NCBI GenBank assembly: GCA_900299195.1
Contig: OMIX01000010.1
Coordinates: 1 to 41,276, forward strand
DNA from: Deltaproteobacteria bacterium
GTDB taxonomy: Bacteria; Bdellovibrionota; FAC87; UBA2466
Length of the DNA stretch: 41,276 nucleotides
Reading direction: 5' to 3'
Part shown: piece by piece, positions 9,235 to 17,105 of the stretch
How the letters are laid out: the number at the start of each line of letters is the position of its first letter
How positions within the stretch are numbered: the stretch's first letter is position 1
Notes under the pieces: model-generated
Databases searched by the model: none
What the model was told of the DNA's origin: nothing
The model's input: the letters and a program-made list of their open reading frames with translations, nothing else
Program-made: the position numbers and the translations under genes

Positions 9235-9588
9235 TTAGAAACAACGCCTTCTAGCGACTCGACATCTAGAGACCGGTCGGCAACATCGCCGACAACCACG
9301 AGGGCCAAAGAATGGACGTCCGAAACCGCCAAAACCTCCGATACTGATACCGAAGCTGAAAGAATTATACCGGGGATATCCTCCATAATAAGGATAAGGG
9401 TAGGGATTCGGGTAGGGATAGGGATACGGATAAACCGGGGCTAAACCCGAACTATGAGTCCCAACTGGAATGGCAGTCGTGCGGGCCACTTGAGTGACTC
9501 GACTCACAGGAATCAACACTTCGGCTTTAGCAGTTTCAGCTGCTAAAAACAGAATTCCTAACAGTAATAACCATCCATGTGTTTTCAT
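9235..9588 (-). CDS. Small exported Tyr/Pro-rich, Cys-rich protein
   Basis: I do not recognise a family. From the chosen ATG (9588) the product is 117 residues with a clear signal peptide (MKTHGWLLLLGILFL, then AAETAKA with cleavage likely before EVLIPV). The mature part has a run of alternating Pro-Tyr (about residues 55-70), a Gly/Phe segment (FSFGISIGGFGGFGRPFF), and a C-terminus with six cysteines and many arginines. This looks like a surface or envelope structural peptide. An upstream in-frame extension would bury the signal peptide, so I reject it. A weak TTGAGG ribosome site precedes the start. Confidence 0.6.
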   Translation of the reverse strand: MKTHGWLLLLGILFLAAETAKAEVLIPVSRVTQVARTTAIPVGTHSSGLAPVYPYPYPYPNPYPYPYYGGYPRYNSFSFGISIGGFGGFGRPFFGPRGCRRCCRPVSRCRVARRRCF

Positions 9589-9787
9589 ACTCAACCTCAA
9601 CATACTCATCGCAACAACAACTGAAACACCAGCAATTGCCCACAGAGGAAATTGCCCAGAAGACCTAACAGCAACACCCATGCCACTGCATTTTCATTTA
9701 AAGATAACGCCTAGTTTTATTCGTAGACCAGTTTTACGCGCAAAAATAGTCACTACACATCGTGTGTATTCTAGACAAAATACACGT

Positions 9788-9847
9788 TCTCCACGGAATT
9801 TATGTAGATGGTTGATGGCGCATAGTACTGTAATGGAAACAGCACCC
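9788..9847. repeat. Diverged direct repeat, copy A
   Basis: This 60-bp stretch matches 12203-12262 in the same orientation at about 77% (46 of 60 bases). Shared blocks include GGAATTTA, TGGTTGAT, CGCATAG and TGTAATGGAAAC. Mismatches show no codon-position bias in either reading frame I compared, so it does not look like conserved coding sequence. The two copies flank the acyltransferase gene. Confidence 0.7.
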
Positions 9848-9886
9848 GTTGGACCAAAACGGGTATTATATTTCTGATTAGCGTCT

Positions 9887-10000
9887 CATAAATTTTCCGG
9901 AGATCCCAAAATACACCTTCGCCCTGATCAAATCCAAGCTATCAAGGTCAAAGCCTACTGCTTTTGCTCTCACTTTGGGAAAGACTTAAGAAACTTTCAT
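9887..10000 (+). pseudogene. Possible fragment of an MntA-like nucleotidyltransferase
   Basis: The rest of the 459-bp gap 9589-10047 holds no complete gene. One plus frame is open for about 65 codons without a start codon. It reads IHLRPDQIQAIK and, soon after, HFGKDLR. This resembles the extreme N-terminus of MntA/HEPN-partner nucleotidyltransferases (LTxxQIQAIK...FGxDxRV), but the GSRVD catalytic region is missing. If real, it is a leftover from the toxin-antitoxin gene class. Similarity covers only about 30 codons, so this is tentative. Confidence 0.25.
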
Positions 10001-10047
10001 GGTATTTCTATTATAACGGCAACCAAGTTCAGACTGAGACCTACATT

Positions 10048-12174
10048 TCAATTAGATGTGATCTCGTCAACAAGGAGCTGACGAGCTAAATATTTTGAGG
10101 CGGAAGGGGTCAGATGACCGTAGTCCCAGGTCGTTAGGGATTCGTAAATATCATCTCCGGTGTACATCAGGCATCCCTCTAAATTGCAAAGCAAATTAAT
10201 AATATCAATATATTTAGTGTTGGCTAAAGACGAAAGCTTGCTCGATAACTGTTTGTTGCTGCTAATTATATCACGATTGATTCCCAGTTGGGTTCGTTGC
10301 TCTTTTGTTTTCCATAGTCGGCGAGCAATGATTTTTGGCAAATCAGTGTTCCATTGGGGAGTTGGACCCACAAAAACAATTTTTTTAACTCCAAACGCAT
10401 TTAGTTTTTTGGAAAGATCCGACATAGTTTGAAATGAATGGTTATTGCTTTGAGCAATAACAACAACATCTGGGAGTTCTTTCTTAACTGTTTCAATAGC
10501 TAATAAATTAGAGCGGGCGCATCGGCTTTGAAACTTAGAACCTTCTGTTTCAAGTTTCGGAGCACAACCCGACGTGGCAATTTGTAACACCTGCCAATTT
10601 TTTGGAATGAACCGACTGATGCCTGGGCGTAGAGCTTGCGCGTGCGAATCTCCCCAGATTAAAACTGATTTATCAAATTTAGCATCTCTCTTGTAGCAGG
10701 AGGAGGAAATTTGCAGTCGGGGAGTGCTATCCATTATTCCATTTTTTAAATATTTTTCCACATTAAGAAAATCACAATCATATCGCCATTCGCGCATCAA
10801 GTTTGCTCTTTGAAAATAAGTCCAATTAGGAAATGAGTTTTCAAAGTTGTAAATAAACACTTCCTTATCGTTGGCTCTAAATCTAAATCCATCCTGCCTA
10901 AATGTGCAATATCCCACGAGGGCAATACTGGCCAAAAGTACAATGAGCGCTGTAACTTTGCTTTTCTCTTTCCCGCCAAAGCGCATGGGGCTTTCTATTA
11001 TCCAATAGGTCAACCAAGCTAGAATTATTGATATTACTACTACGCCAAATCGAACACCTCTGCTTGGGGATCCAATATTGATAATGTATGCAAACGAAAG
11101 TAAGGGCCAGTGCCACAGGTACAAGGGAAAGCTGATTAGGCCGAACCAAATAGCTAAACGATTTGATAAAATTAGTCTATTAACCCAAGCACTAGGGCCT
11201 GCAATAATAATTAGCATTGCGCCACAGACCGGGATTAAAGCCCAGTTTCCGGGAAAAAGCACCGTCTTATTTATTCTAGAAAATCCATAAATCAGAACTA
11301 AAAGTCCGATTAGGGAAATTGTATCAGTTAGCTTTTTATGAAAATCGGCTGAGTTTTTAAAGAAGGGGATTTTATTTAGCCAAAGATCAAACTTAGATTT
11401 ATTGCTCCCAAAATATCGTTTTTTGTACAAACTAAACCAAGCAAGCAAACTGCCACTTAAAAGTTCCCAAAATCGAGTTTGGGGTGAGTAAAACGTGGCC
11501 ACAGAATCCCTTCCAATCCCCTTTTCATTTAGCAAAAATGAGACAACAGTGAAAATAGCTGTAATTTTAAGTGGATTGAACTTTCTCTTCCAGCCGAGCC
11601 AAAGAATCATCGGCCACAGAATATAAAACTGCTCCTCAATACCCAAGCTCCATAAATGCAGAAGGGGCTTTGCTTCGGCTGAACTATCAAAATAACCCGA
11701 TTCACTCCAAAGAAGAAAATTAGAAAAAAATACTGAGCTCGCAGCTATGTGACTGCTTAGTTGCTTGTATTCATTATCAAAGAGAAGGAACCAACCAATG
11801 ATATACACCGTCAACAAAACGAACACTAGAGCGGGAAATATTCGCCTGATTCGTCGCGAGTAAAAACTAGCGAAGCTAAAGGTTCCCTTATCGAGCTCTT
11901 CAAAAATAATAGTAGAGATCAGAAAGCCAGAGATAACGAAAAAGATATCTACCCCGATAAATCCACCTTGCATCAATTTTGGAAATGCATGAAAGACAAC
12001 TACAGATAAAACAGCGATAGCTCTCAACCCGTCAATGTCAGGTCGATACTTTGGGTTTAAAAGATAGGCAGTTCGATACGTCATAGAATCAAATGCATGG
12101 GAGGAATTCCATGTTTCCCTATTAATTCTATCCTCGTATATGGTCTTTTTCACTTTAAAAAGACGACTGTTCAT
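10048..12174 (-). CDS. AT3-SGNH O-acyltransferase (OafA-like)
   Basis: About 708 residues from M at 12174. An acyltransferase-3 membrane domain begins at PDIDGLRAIAVLSVVVFHA, then GGFIGVDIFFVISGFLIS and the RRIRRIFPALV segment, with about ten membrane helices. The C-terminal half is an SGNH hydrolase-like domain with the block I serine in WGDSHAQALRP and a late DYGHLTPSA motif supplying Asp/His. Such fusions O-acetylate surface polysaccharides or peptidoglycan. The frame is open further up to 12294, but that part consists of the repeat at 12203-12262, so I exclude it. M at 12084 is equally plausible, because family members usually start just before YRPDIDGLR. The gene stands alone between direct repeats and looks more AT-rich than its neighbours, suggesting acquisition. 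Confidence 0.9.
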   Translation of the reverse strand: MNSRLFKVKKTIYEDRINRETWNSSHAFDSMTYRTAYLLNPKYRPDIDGLRAIAVLSVVVFHAFPKLMQGGFIGVDIFFVISGFLISTIIFEELDKGTFSFASFYSRRIRRIFPALVFVLLTVYIIGWFLLFDNEYKQLSSHIAASSVFFSNFLLWSESGYFDSSAEAKPLLHLWSLGIEEQFYILWPMILWLGWKRKFNPLKITAIFTVVSFLLNEKGIGRDSVATFYSPQTRFWELLSGSLLAWFSLYKKRYFGSNKSKFDLWLNKIPFFKNSADFHKKLTDTISLIGLLVLIYGFSRINKTVLFPGNWALIPVCGAMLIIIAGPSAWVNRLILSNRLAIWFGLISFPLYLWHWPLLSFAYIINIGSPSRGVRFGVVVISIILAWLTYWIIESPMRFGGKEKSKVTALIVLLASIALVGYCTFRQDGFRFRANDKEVFIYNFENSFPNWTYFQRANLMREWRYDCDFLNVEKYLKNGIMDSTPRLQISSSCYKRDAKFDKSVLIWGDSHAQALRPGISRFIPKNWQVLQIATSGCAPKLETEGSKFQSRCARSNLLAIETVKKELPDVVVIAQSNNHSFQTMSDLSKKLNAFGVKKIVFVGPTPQWNTDLPKIIARRLWKTKEQRTQLGINRDIISSNKQLSSKLSSLANTKYIDIINLLCNLEGCLMYTGDDIYESLTTWDYGHLTPSASKYLARQLLVDEITSN

Positions 12175-12202
12175 GCGTTTAGGCTTTAAATGGAAATAGA
12201 TC

Positions 12203-12262
12203 TCTCCATGGAATTTAATTAAGTGGTTGATTACGCATAGGGATGTAATGGAAACGGAACCT
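12203..12262. repeat. Diverged direct repeat, copy B
   Basis: Partner of 9788-9847 in the same orientation, on the upstream side of the acyltransferase gene. Weaker similarity may continue about 25 bp beyond it (GTTGxxCAAAA...). It may be a duplication scar of an insertion or a shared upstream element, since both copies also lie upstream of a minus-strand gene. Confidence 0.7.
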
Positions 12263-12295
12263 GGTTGACAAAAACCAATATTCATCTGAAACAAA

Positions 12296-12332
12296 GCGCC
12301 CGATTGAGGCGGAGGTTACTTCCTCCTGGCGC
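12296..12332. other. Nested inverted repeat upstream of the TPR gene
   Basis: The outer arms GCGCC (12296-12300) and GGCGC (12328-12332) enclose GGAGG (12311-12315) and CCTCC (12322-12326). It lies in the 328-bp gap 12175-12502, which otherwise holds repeat B and no gene. A TATAAT box is present at 12371-12376 without a good -35 element. Function unknown; it could be a transcript stem-loop or a terminator for neither neighbour, as no T-run follows. Confidence 0.35.
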
Positions 12333-12502
12333 AAAATTCGTTTGTGGGCTCTACACTTAAACCTAACTCGTATAATGGCGTTATCCAATTCGCCTCGTAA
12401 GCCTTCGCCCCACTCTAACTTCGTCGTTCCCATCCCATCCTTGGGTTCTTCTTGTTTGATCTTCTGCCTTTTGTTAGGATTTTTTTAGAGGCAGACAAAC
12501 GA

Positions 12503-13792
12503 ATGAAAAAATCATCTATTTTCAAAGGCTCATTTTTAATCGTAGCAATTCTTTCCTTTCTCACATTCTCATGGAGGAACCGCTCTCCCTTTCCCCCTTA
12601 CCGTTTTTTAACTCAGAACCGTTCTTCTCAACTGTCTGACAGCATTCAAGTTCTGGAAAAGCAAATCAATCAAAACACCCCCGATCCTTTCCAACTTGCC
12701 TCTCTGGCTTCTTTAAAACTAGCCCAAGCCCAATCCACGGGTAAAAAAAATGATTATGACCAGGCAGAAAATCTGGCTCGCAAATCTTTAACCATTCTCC
12801 CCCACCCAAATTTTCAATCCTTACTTGTTTTAGCGCGAATTGCAGAAGCGAATCATGATTTTGACAAAGCTATCGACTTAAGTAAAAAAACTCTCGGTAC
12901 CTCACATAAAAAAGAGGCCATTTCCATTTTGGTAACCTCTTACTTAGCCAAAGGCGAATTAACCGAAGCTTCTCACTGGGCCGACACCTTGGTTTTAGAG
13001 CGCCCCTCAGTCGATACCTATTCATTAAGAGCCCTAGTACTCAATGCACAAGGAAGAGAGTCTGAAGCCGAATATGACTTTCTTAGAGCTCTCAAAGTAG
13101 AAGATATCGACGAAAATATTTCTTCAGCTTGGGCGCGAGCTCAACTTGCCAAGTTCTATATCAAAAAAGGGAAGCTCTATTGGGCAGAAGAATTACTTAA
13201 AGAGTGCTCTAAAATAATTCCTAAATATCCTTTGGCTATTTCCTTACAAGGCGAATTAGAATCGGCTCGAGGACATTTTTCTAAGGCAGCTGAAAAGTTC
13301 TTAGAGGCTTTTACTTTGACCCGACAAGTAAACTACCTCAGACTCTATGCCCTTGCCCAAGAGAAAAATGGGCAGGAGGAAATCGCTAGGGAATCTCGAA
13401 ATGAAGCTGAACTTTTGATGAGAAAAGAACTGTCTCAGGGCAACCTTGGACACCGAATGGATTTGGCTTTAATTCTCTTAGATTCCAACCAACTCTCCAA
13501 AGCCCCAGAAGCCATTCAGCTAATGGAAGCCGAGGTCAAATTTAGAAAAAGTTCTCAAGTCTTTTACACTCTAGCCAAAAGTTACAGGCTCGCCCAGCGT
13601 TGGCGACAGGCTCAAGAGGCTATCCAAGCCAGTCTGAGAACGGGAATCCGAGATGAACATTTGTATCTTGAAGCTGCAATGATCGAGGAAAAACTGGGGA
13701 ATTTGTCCAAAAAGCATTTCTTTGAAAATCTCGCCCAACAGGTTAATGCCAATCATTCAAAGTCTCTCTTCCCTTCTCTTCTTAACAGTTAA
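12503..13792 (+). CDS. Membrane-anchored TPR protein
   Basis: 429 residues from the ATG at 12503, preceded by TAGAGGC. An upstream TTG at 12452 is possible but would put charged residues before the anchor. An N-terminal hydrophobic segment (about 9-23) probably anchors the protein, with most of it in the periplasm. The rest is helical repeats of TPR type: typical A-helix/B-helix patterns recur from about residue 75 to the end (for example KAIDLSKKTLG, EAEYDFLRALK, KAAEKFLEAFTL, EAIQASLRTGI). Its stop overlaps the stop of the convergent HupE-like gene. TPR proteins are often found with HupE/UreJ and DUF4331 genes, so it probably belongs functionally to that locus. Confidence 0.8.
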   Translation: MKKSSIFKGSFLIVAILSFLTFSWRNRSPFPPYRFLTQNRSSQLSDSIQVLEKQINQNTPDPFQLASLASLKLAQAQSTGKKNDYDQAENLARKSLTILPHPNFQSLLVLARIAEANHDFDKAIDLSKKTLGTSHKKEAISILVTSYLAKGELTEASHWADTLVLERPSVDTYSLRALVLNAQGRESEAEYDFLRALKVEDIDENISSAWARAQLAKFYIKKGKLYWAEELLKECSKIIPKYPLAISLQGELESARGHFSKAAEKFLEAFTLTRQVNYLRLYALAQEKNGQEEIARESRNEAELLMRKELSQGNLGHRMDLALILLDSNQLSKAPEAIQLMEAEVKFRKSSQVFYTLAKSYRLAQRWRQAQEAIQASLRTGIRDEHLYLEAAMIEEKLGNLSKKHFFENLAQQVNANHSKSLFPSLLNS

Positions 13793-13796
13793 GAAG
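13778..13796. terminator. Palindrome containing both convergent stop codons
   Basis: A perfect 8-bp inverted repeat, CTTCTTAA-CAG-TTAAGAAG, contains the TAA stops of the TPR gene (plus) and the HupE-like gene (minus), which overlap by 4 bp. It may act as a bidirectional transcription stop, but no T-run follows on either strand. Confidence 0.35.
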
Positions 13797-14904
13797 CAAA
13801 AGCGCGACGAATAAACCAGTAGGTTCCCATGAGAAAAATACTGCCCCCTCCCAGATTAAAAACTATCCTCTCAGTCACCCTGCTCTGTCTAAGAATGTAA
13901 AACACAGGAAACACCATAGCCACAATCACACATTGTCCTAGTTCGACTCCGAGGTTGAAACCTAAAAGAGCCTTCAACATCTGAGAAGATTTTAAATTGA
14001 GCTCGGTGAGGGCACTTGCAAATCCCATCCCGTGAATCAGACCAAATCCCAATGCTATTTTCCAATGGTCTCGTTTTTTTTGTATCACCATCGACTGAGC
14101 AGCCACATAAGCAATGGAAAAAGCAATGGCCGACTCTACCCAACGCGATGAAAATGGAACAAAGCCCAAAACTCCTAAAGCCAAAGTAATCGAATGGCCC
14201 ACCGTAAATCCAGTCACTACTTTCAACACCGAAACAATGCTGACTTCACACAACAAAAGAGCCACCACAAACAAAATGTGATCTAAACCGTCTGGCAGAC
14301 GAAATTGCTGTCCAGTCCACCACTGGCTAGGCGTTACTCCAATATGCTCAACGCCTAACCCAATAAAAGCCCCCGCTCCTGAAGCTGTCTTTTTTAACTC
14401 AAACTGCAATTGCGGCTTATGGGTATTCAAAGAACTAAAATGCTCCTCTTTCGAAGAATAAAAACGGACAATAAACTCATAGCTTTTGGGAAGTTTATCC
14501 CAAAAATAGGTCTCCATTTTTAGTGGCCCCTTTTGTTCCGCGCACTCCCAGTACTGCGAAATCCCTACACTTTGAGGCAAACTCAAAGAAATCTGGGCCT
14601 TCTCTTGAGGAACACATTTCTGTCCCCCCCGGATGAGAGCTATTTTATTTAATGTTTCTTGCTGCAAGCTCAGGAGGTTTTCTTGAAAATCTTGTTCAGT
14701 CGGAGTTTCAGAATTTATCCCCACCCAATTTTTGACGGCTATGGGGTTCATCTCAAAGCGAACCCGAATCCCCTGGTTTTCTTCATTCAATGTCACTAGT
14801 CCCATATCTAAAGGGTGAGCAACGATCATTTGGGCCAAACAACAGAAAAAGAAAAGAATTCCCCAGGATAGAGGGGAAAAAGAATTTATTTCACGAAACT
14901 TCAT
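13789..14904 (-). CDS. HupE/UreJ-like membrane protein with exported N-terminal domain
   Basis: 371 residues. A signal peptide (about 1-29, ending VAHPLD) is followed by a beta-rich extracytoplasmic domain to about 190. The C-terminal half has about six or seven membrane helices with HupE/UreJ_2 hallmarks: GLDHILFVVALLL, TGFTVGHSITLALG, and GFGLIHGMGFASAL with conserved His. HupE/UreJ homologues are linked to nickel or other metal uptake, but this two-domain type is mostly uncharacterised. It is the last gene of a four-gene minus-strand run with gaps of 39, 11 and 15 bp (DUF4331-N, DUF4331-C, LspA fusion, this gene). Confidence 0.85.
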   Translation of the reverse strand: MKFREINSFSPLSWGILFFFCCLAQMIVAHPLDMGLVTLNEENQGIRVRFEMNPIAVKNWVGINSETPTEQDFQENLLSLQQETLNKIALIRGGQKCVPQEKAQISLSLPQSVGISQYWECAEQKGPLKMETYFWDKLPKSYEFIVRFYSSKEEHFSSLNTHKPQLQFELKKTASGAGAFIGLGVEHIGVTPSQWWTGQQFRLPDGLDHILFVVALLLCEVSIVSVLKVVTGFTVGHSITLALGVLGFVPFSSRWVESAIAFSIAYVAAQSMVIQKKRDHWKIALGFGLIHGMGFASALTELNLKSSQMLKALLGFNLGVELGQCVIVAMVFPVFYILRQSRVTERIVFNLGGGSIFLMGTYWFIRRAFAS

Positions 14905-14919
14905 AGACTCATCATCATT

Positions 14920-16377
14920 CTAAATTTCCAAAAACTTTTCAATTCTCATTCGAGGGGGATGATCTGCGATAGTTGTTCCATAGTAACAATCCACCACTTT
15001 TCCTTCTTTTCCAAGAAAAAAGTGGGCAGGAAGTTGACTGAGTTCCCCATCAATCGAGCCTTGAAGATACCCTGATTTTTTAGCCCTAAGAAATGTAGTG
15101 ATCGCCTTAAAAGAAATTAATCCCAAGACACTTTTTTGGGTCCGATAAAGAAAATAAAGTTTCTTTTCGGGGTCTGCAATCAATGGGATTTGCATCTCTC
15201 CTAGAAGTCGCCCTATTTCGCCCGTTTCTTTTTGCGGCTTAATAAACTTATCTTTCGCATTTTCATAAACCACAGCAACAGCTATTCCCAGATTCTTCGC
15301 TCTGTCTATCAAAGGACGTATTTCGCTTAAATGCAAAGCGCACAAAGGACAAGAAGCATACCGGTAAAAAATAACCCAAGATTTTTTACCCTCGAAATAT
15401 TCCGGACCAATCCTTTCTCCTTTAAAAGTTGTCCCGGAAATAAAAGGAGCTTTCATCCCTGTTTCTAATTTGGGCTTTATCATCCCTAAGTTTTCATGAA
15501 AATGGGTCTGAAATCGCATGGCCAGTTCTTCAAAATGCATAAACTCATCTCGCTCACGCAATTTGAACTGGGAATTTTTTCCGTTAATCAAGTCATCCAA
15601 AAATCGTGAAAAGCTTTTTACAGGTCCAACGATTCGATGAGAAAGGCGAATCCCTATTAAAAATAGACTGACAAAAAAGAAAGCACAGATAAAAAGATAA
15701 CTCCAGGTAAAAGTATTTTGGATACCGATTGTCTGTTCAAAGGGTAAACTTGTTCTACTCAAGACGATTTGAAGAAAGGAATGGGAAAGAAAACCTGAAA
15801 TTAATCCAAAGCTGGCTCCGACAAAAATCAAGGTCAAACAATACTTCCCCTGAAAATAAGGATCGATCCAAAGCCTTCCTCTTCGATCTTCGGGGGGATA
15901 AAAGACATTTCGTTCTCGAATAAAAGAAAAGAAGAACAACCCTACCCCAAGCCACTGAAGCGAATCGGCTATATTAAAAACCCCCGTTTGAATCACTCCC
16001 AATTTCACAAAAATAAAATCAACGACAGAACCAAATCTAAATCGATCCACAACGTTGCTGATAAATGATGCGAAAAGAACAGAGAGACCTATCCTTAAGG
16101 TTTTTGAAGCGATCGGTAAAAAATACTGAAGTACGAAATGGGCGTAAACGAGAAATCCCCCCAGCGACACCGGGAGAATCACAGTCAGAAGTTGAGAGGC
16201 ATCTTTAAAACCACCTAGAAAAAAACCGGTATTATAGTGAAGCCCCAAAATAAAAGGGCCCCACGAAAGAGGATTGACCAAGTAACTTTGCGCTAAAGTT
16301 TTTGAGGCTTGATCAATCCCCAATACGAGAGCAAACGGAAGGAGCACATAACCTAACCATACTCGACCCTGGCTCAT
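14920..16377 (-). CDS. Signal peptidase II fused to HAMP-like and peroxiredoxin-like domains
   Basis: 485 residues, three parts. (1) Residues about 1-155: lipoprotein signal peptidase (LspA) with GIDQASK (D22), NVVDRFRFGSVVDFI (N108, D111, catalytic D120) and FNIADS (catalytic D138), so probably active. (2) About 175-300: two membrane helices (about 183-204 and 224-245) around a short outside loop, then a HAMP-like segment (HRIVGPVKSF...RDEFMHFEELA). (3) About 305-485: AhpC/TSA-type thioredoxin fold with a CxxC-like centre, ASCPLCALHLSE (C343, C346), probably cytoplasmic. LspA is normally a stand-alone enzyme of about 160 residues, so this architecture is unusual. It sits directly downstream of two exported DUF4331 proteins, one with a lipoprotein-like N-terminus. 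I do not give the symbol lspA because a housekeeping copy may exist elsewhere. Confidence 0.85.
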   Translation of the reverse strand: MSQGRVWLGYVLLPFALVLGIDQASKTLAQSYLVNPLSWGPFILGLHYNTGFFLGGFKDASQLLTVILPVSLGGFLVYAHFVLQYFLPIASKTLRIGLSVLFASFISNVVDRFRFGSVVDFIFVKLGVIQTGVFNIADSLQWLGVGLFFFSFIRERNVFYPPEDRRGRLWIDPYFQGKYCLTLIFVGASFGLISGFLSHSFLQIVLSRTSLPFEQTIGIQNTFTWSYLFICAFFFVSLFLIGIRLSHRIVGPVKSFSRFLDDLINGKNSQFKLRERDEFMHFEELAMRFQTHFHENLGMIKPKLETGMKAPFISGTTFKGERIGPEYFEGKKSWVIFYRYASCPLCALHLSEIRPLIDRAKNLGIAVAVVYENAKDKFIKPQKETGEIGRLLGEMQIPLIADPEKKLYFLYRTQKSVLGLISFKAITTFLRAKKSGYLQGSIDGELSQLPAHFFLGKEGKVVDCYYGTTIADHPPRMRIEKFLEI

Positions 16378-16388
16378 GCTCCCTCAAA

Positions 16389-17066
16389 TTAATATGCGGT
16401 GGCTAAAAATGGGAAAGTCGCACTTCCGCCATAATTGGCCTGACCATGTAGTTTTTTATGCCCTTGCGCAATATTTCCGCTCACGCCTTGGTAGGTAACA
16501 TTGTCTTTCACTGAATTCCCACTAGGATCGCCTGCCACCAAATAACTGAGAGTAATATCTACCACATCGTCTTCCGGCTTACGTCCTCCCGTCAAAATAG
16601 GGGCGGTCCCATTTACCAGTTCGAATGCTCCGTTATACGCCGCTGTCCCTGGAGGAATATTTTTAGTGGTATCGATTCTCATCACATCAGGAAGAAATCC
16701 GGCCACTACTTTGCTATTAAATCCAGCTTCAAAATGGGCGGTTCCATCTAGAGCATCCACTACCCCTAAAGCAGTCGCAGCTTCTTGAAGGACCGCTAAA
16801 ACTGCGGGATTGTCAGTTGCCAAATCTAACGTAGGCGGGATGCTATTGAAGGCTAGCAATTTATCATTTGAAATAATAAGGCCTTCATTCACTGCTGGCC
16901 TACCCAGTCTTTCAATTTGAACAAACCCATCATCGGCCCTTCGAGGCACCTGCCCTCCACCACTTTGGTCAAACGTTTTAACTCCGCAGTTTTGAAGAAC
17001 AAATAAAAGTCCCCCAACCACAACTACCAATGAACCCAACGCTGTGATAAATTTCTTGTTTTTCAT
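16389..17066 (-). CDS. DUF4331 protein, C-terminal half
   Basis: 225 residues. It matches the second half of DUF4331 proteins: ERLGRPAVNEGLI near residue 52, the long helix with NPAVLAVLQEAATALG, then PDVMRIDTTKNIPPG, ILTGGRKPEDDVVDITLSYL, and an end rich in aromatic residues. It has its own AAGGA ribosome site and a hydrophobic N-terminus with Cys27 (VLQNCGV), a lipoprotein-like but imperfect lipobox. It therefore looks like a real separate protein rather than the broken end of its upstream neighbour. The function of DUF4331 is unknown. Confidence 0.8.
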   Translation of the reverse strand: MKNKKFITALGSLVVVVGGLLFVLQNCGVKTFDQSGGGQVPRRADDGFVQIERLGRPAVNEGLIISNDKLLAFNSIPPTLDLATDNPAVLAVLQEAATALGVVDALDGTAHFEAGFNSKVVAGFLPDVMRIDTTKNIPPGTAAYNGAFELVNGTAPILTGGRKPEDDVVDITLSYLVAGDPSGNSVKDNVTYQGVSGNIAQGHKKLHGQANYGGSATFPFLATAY

Positions 17067-17105
17067 AGTTATTCCTTTTTATGAATGTTCCCTTTTTGGT
17101 GTGAT

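Noticed and set aside
9788-9847. Repeats A and B as fragments of a conserved protein
   Set aside because: Both strands read similar peptides, but mismatches fall evenly on all codon positions and copy B has a stop in the plus frame.
9494-9877. A 127-codon plus-strand frame
   Set aside because: It runs antisense through the signal peptide of the small exported protein and through repeat A; no ribosome site or family.
12175-12294. N-terminal extension of the acyltransferase up to 12294
   Set aside because: It would translate the non-coding repeat copy B, and family members start near YRPDIDGLR.
12371-12376. TATAAT box as the TPR gene promoter
   Set aside because: No acceptable -35 element at 16-18 bp and it lies about 130 bp from the start; left uncalled.
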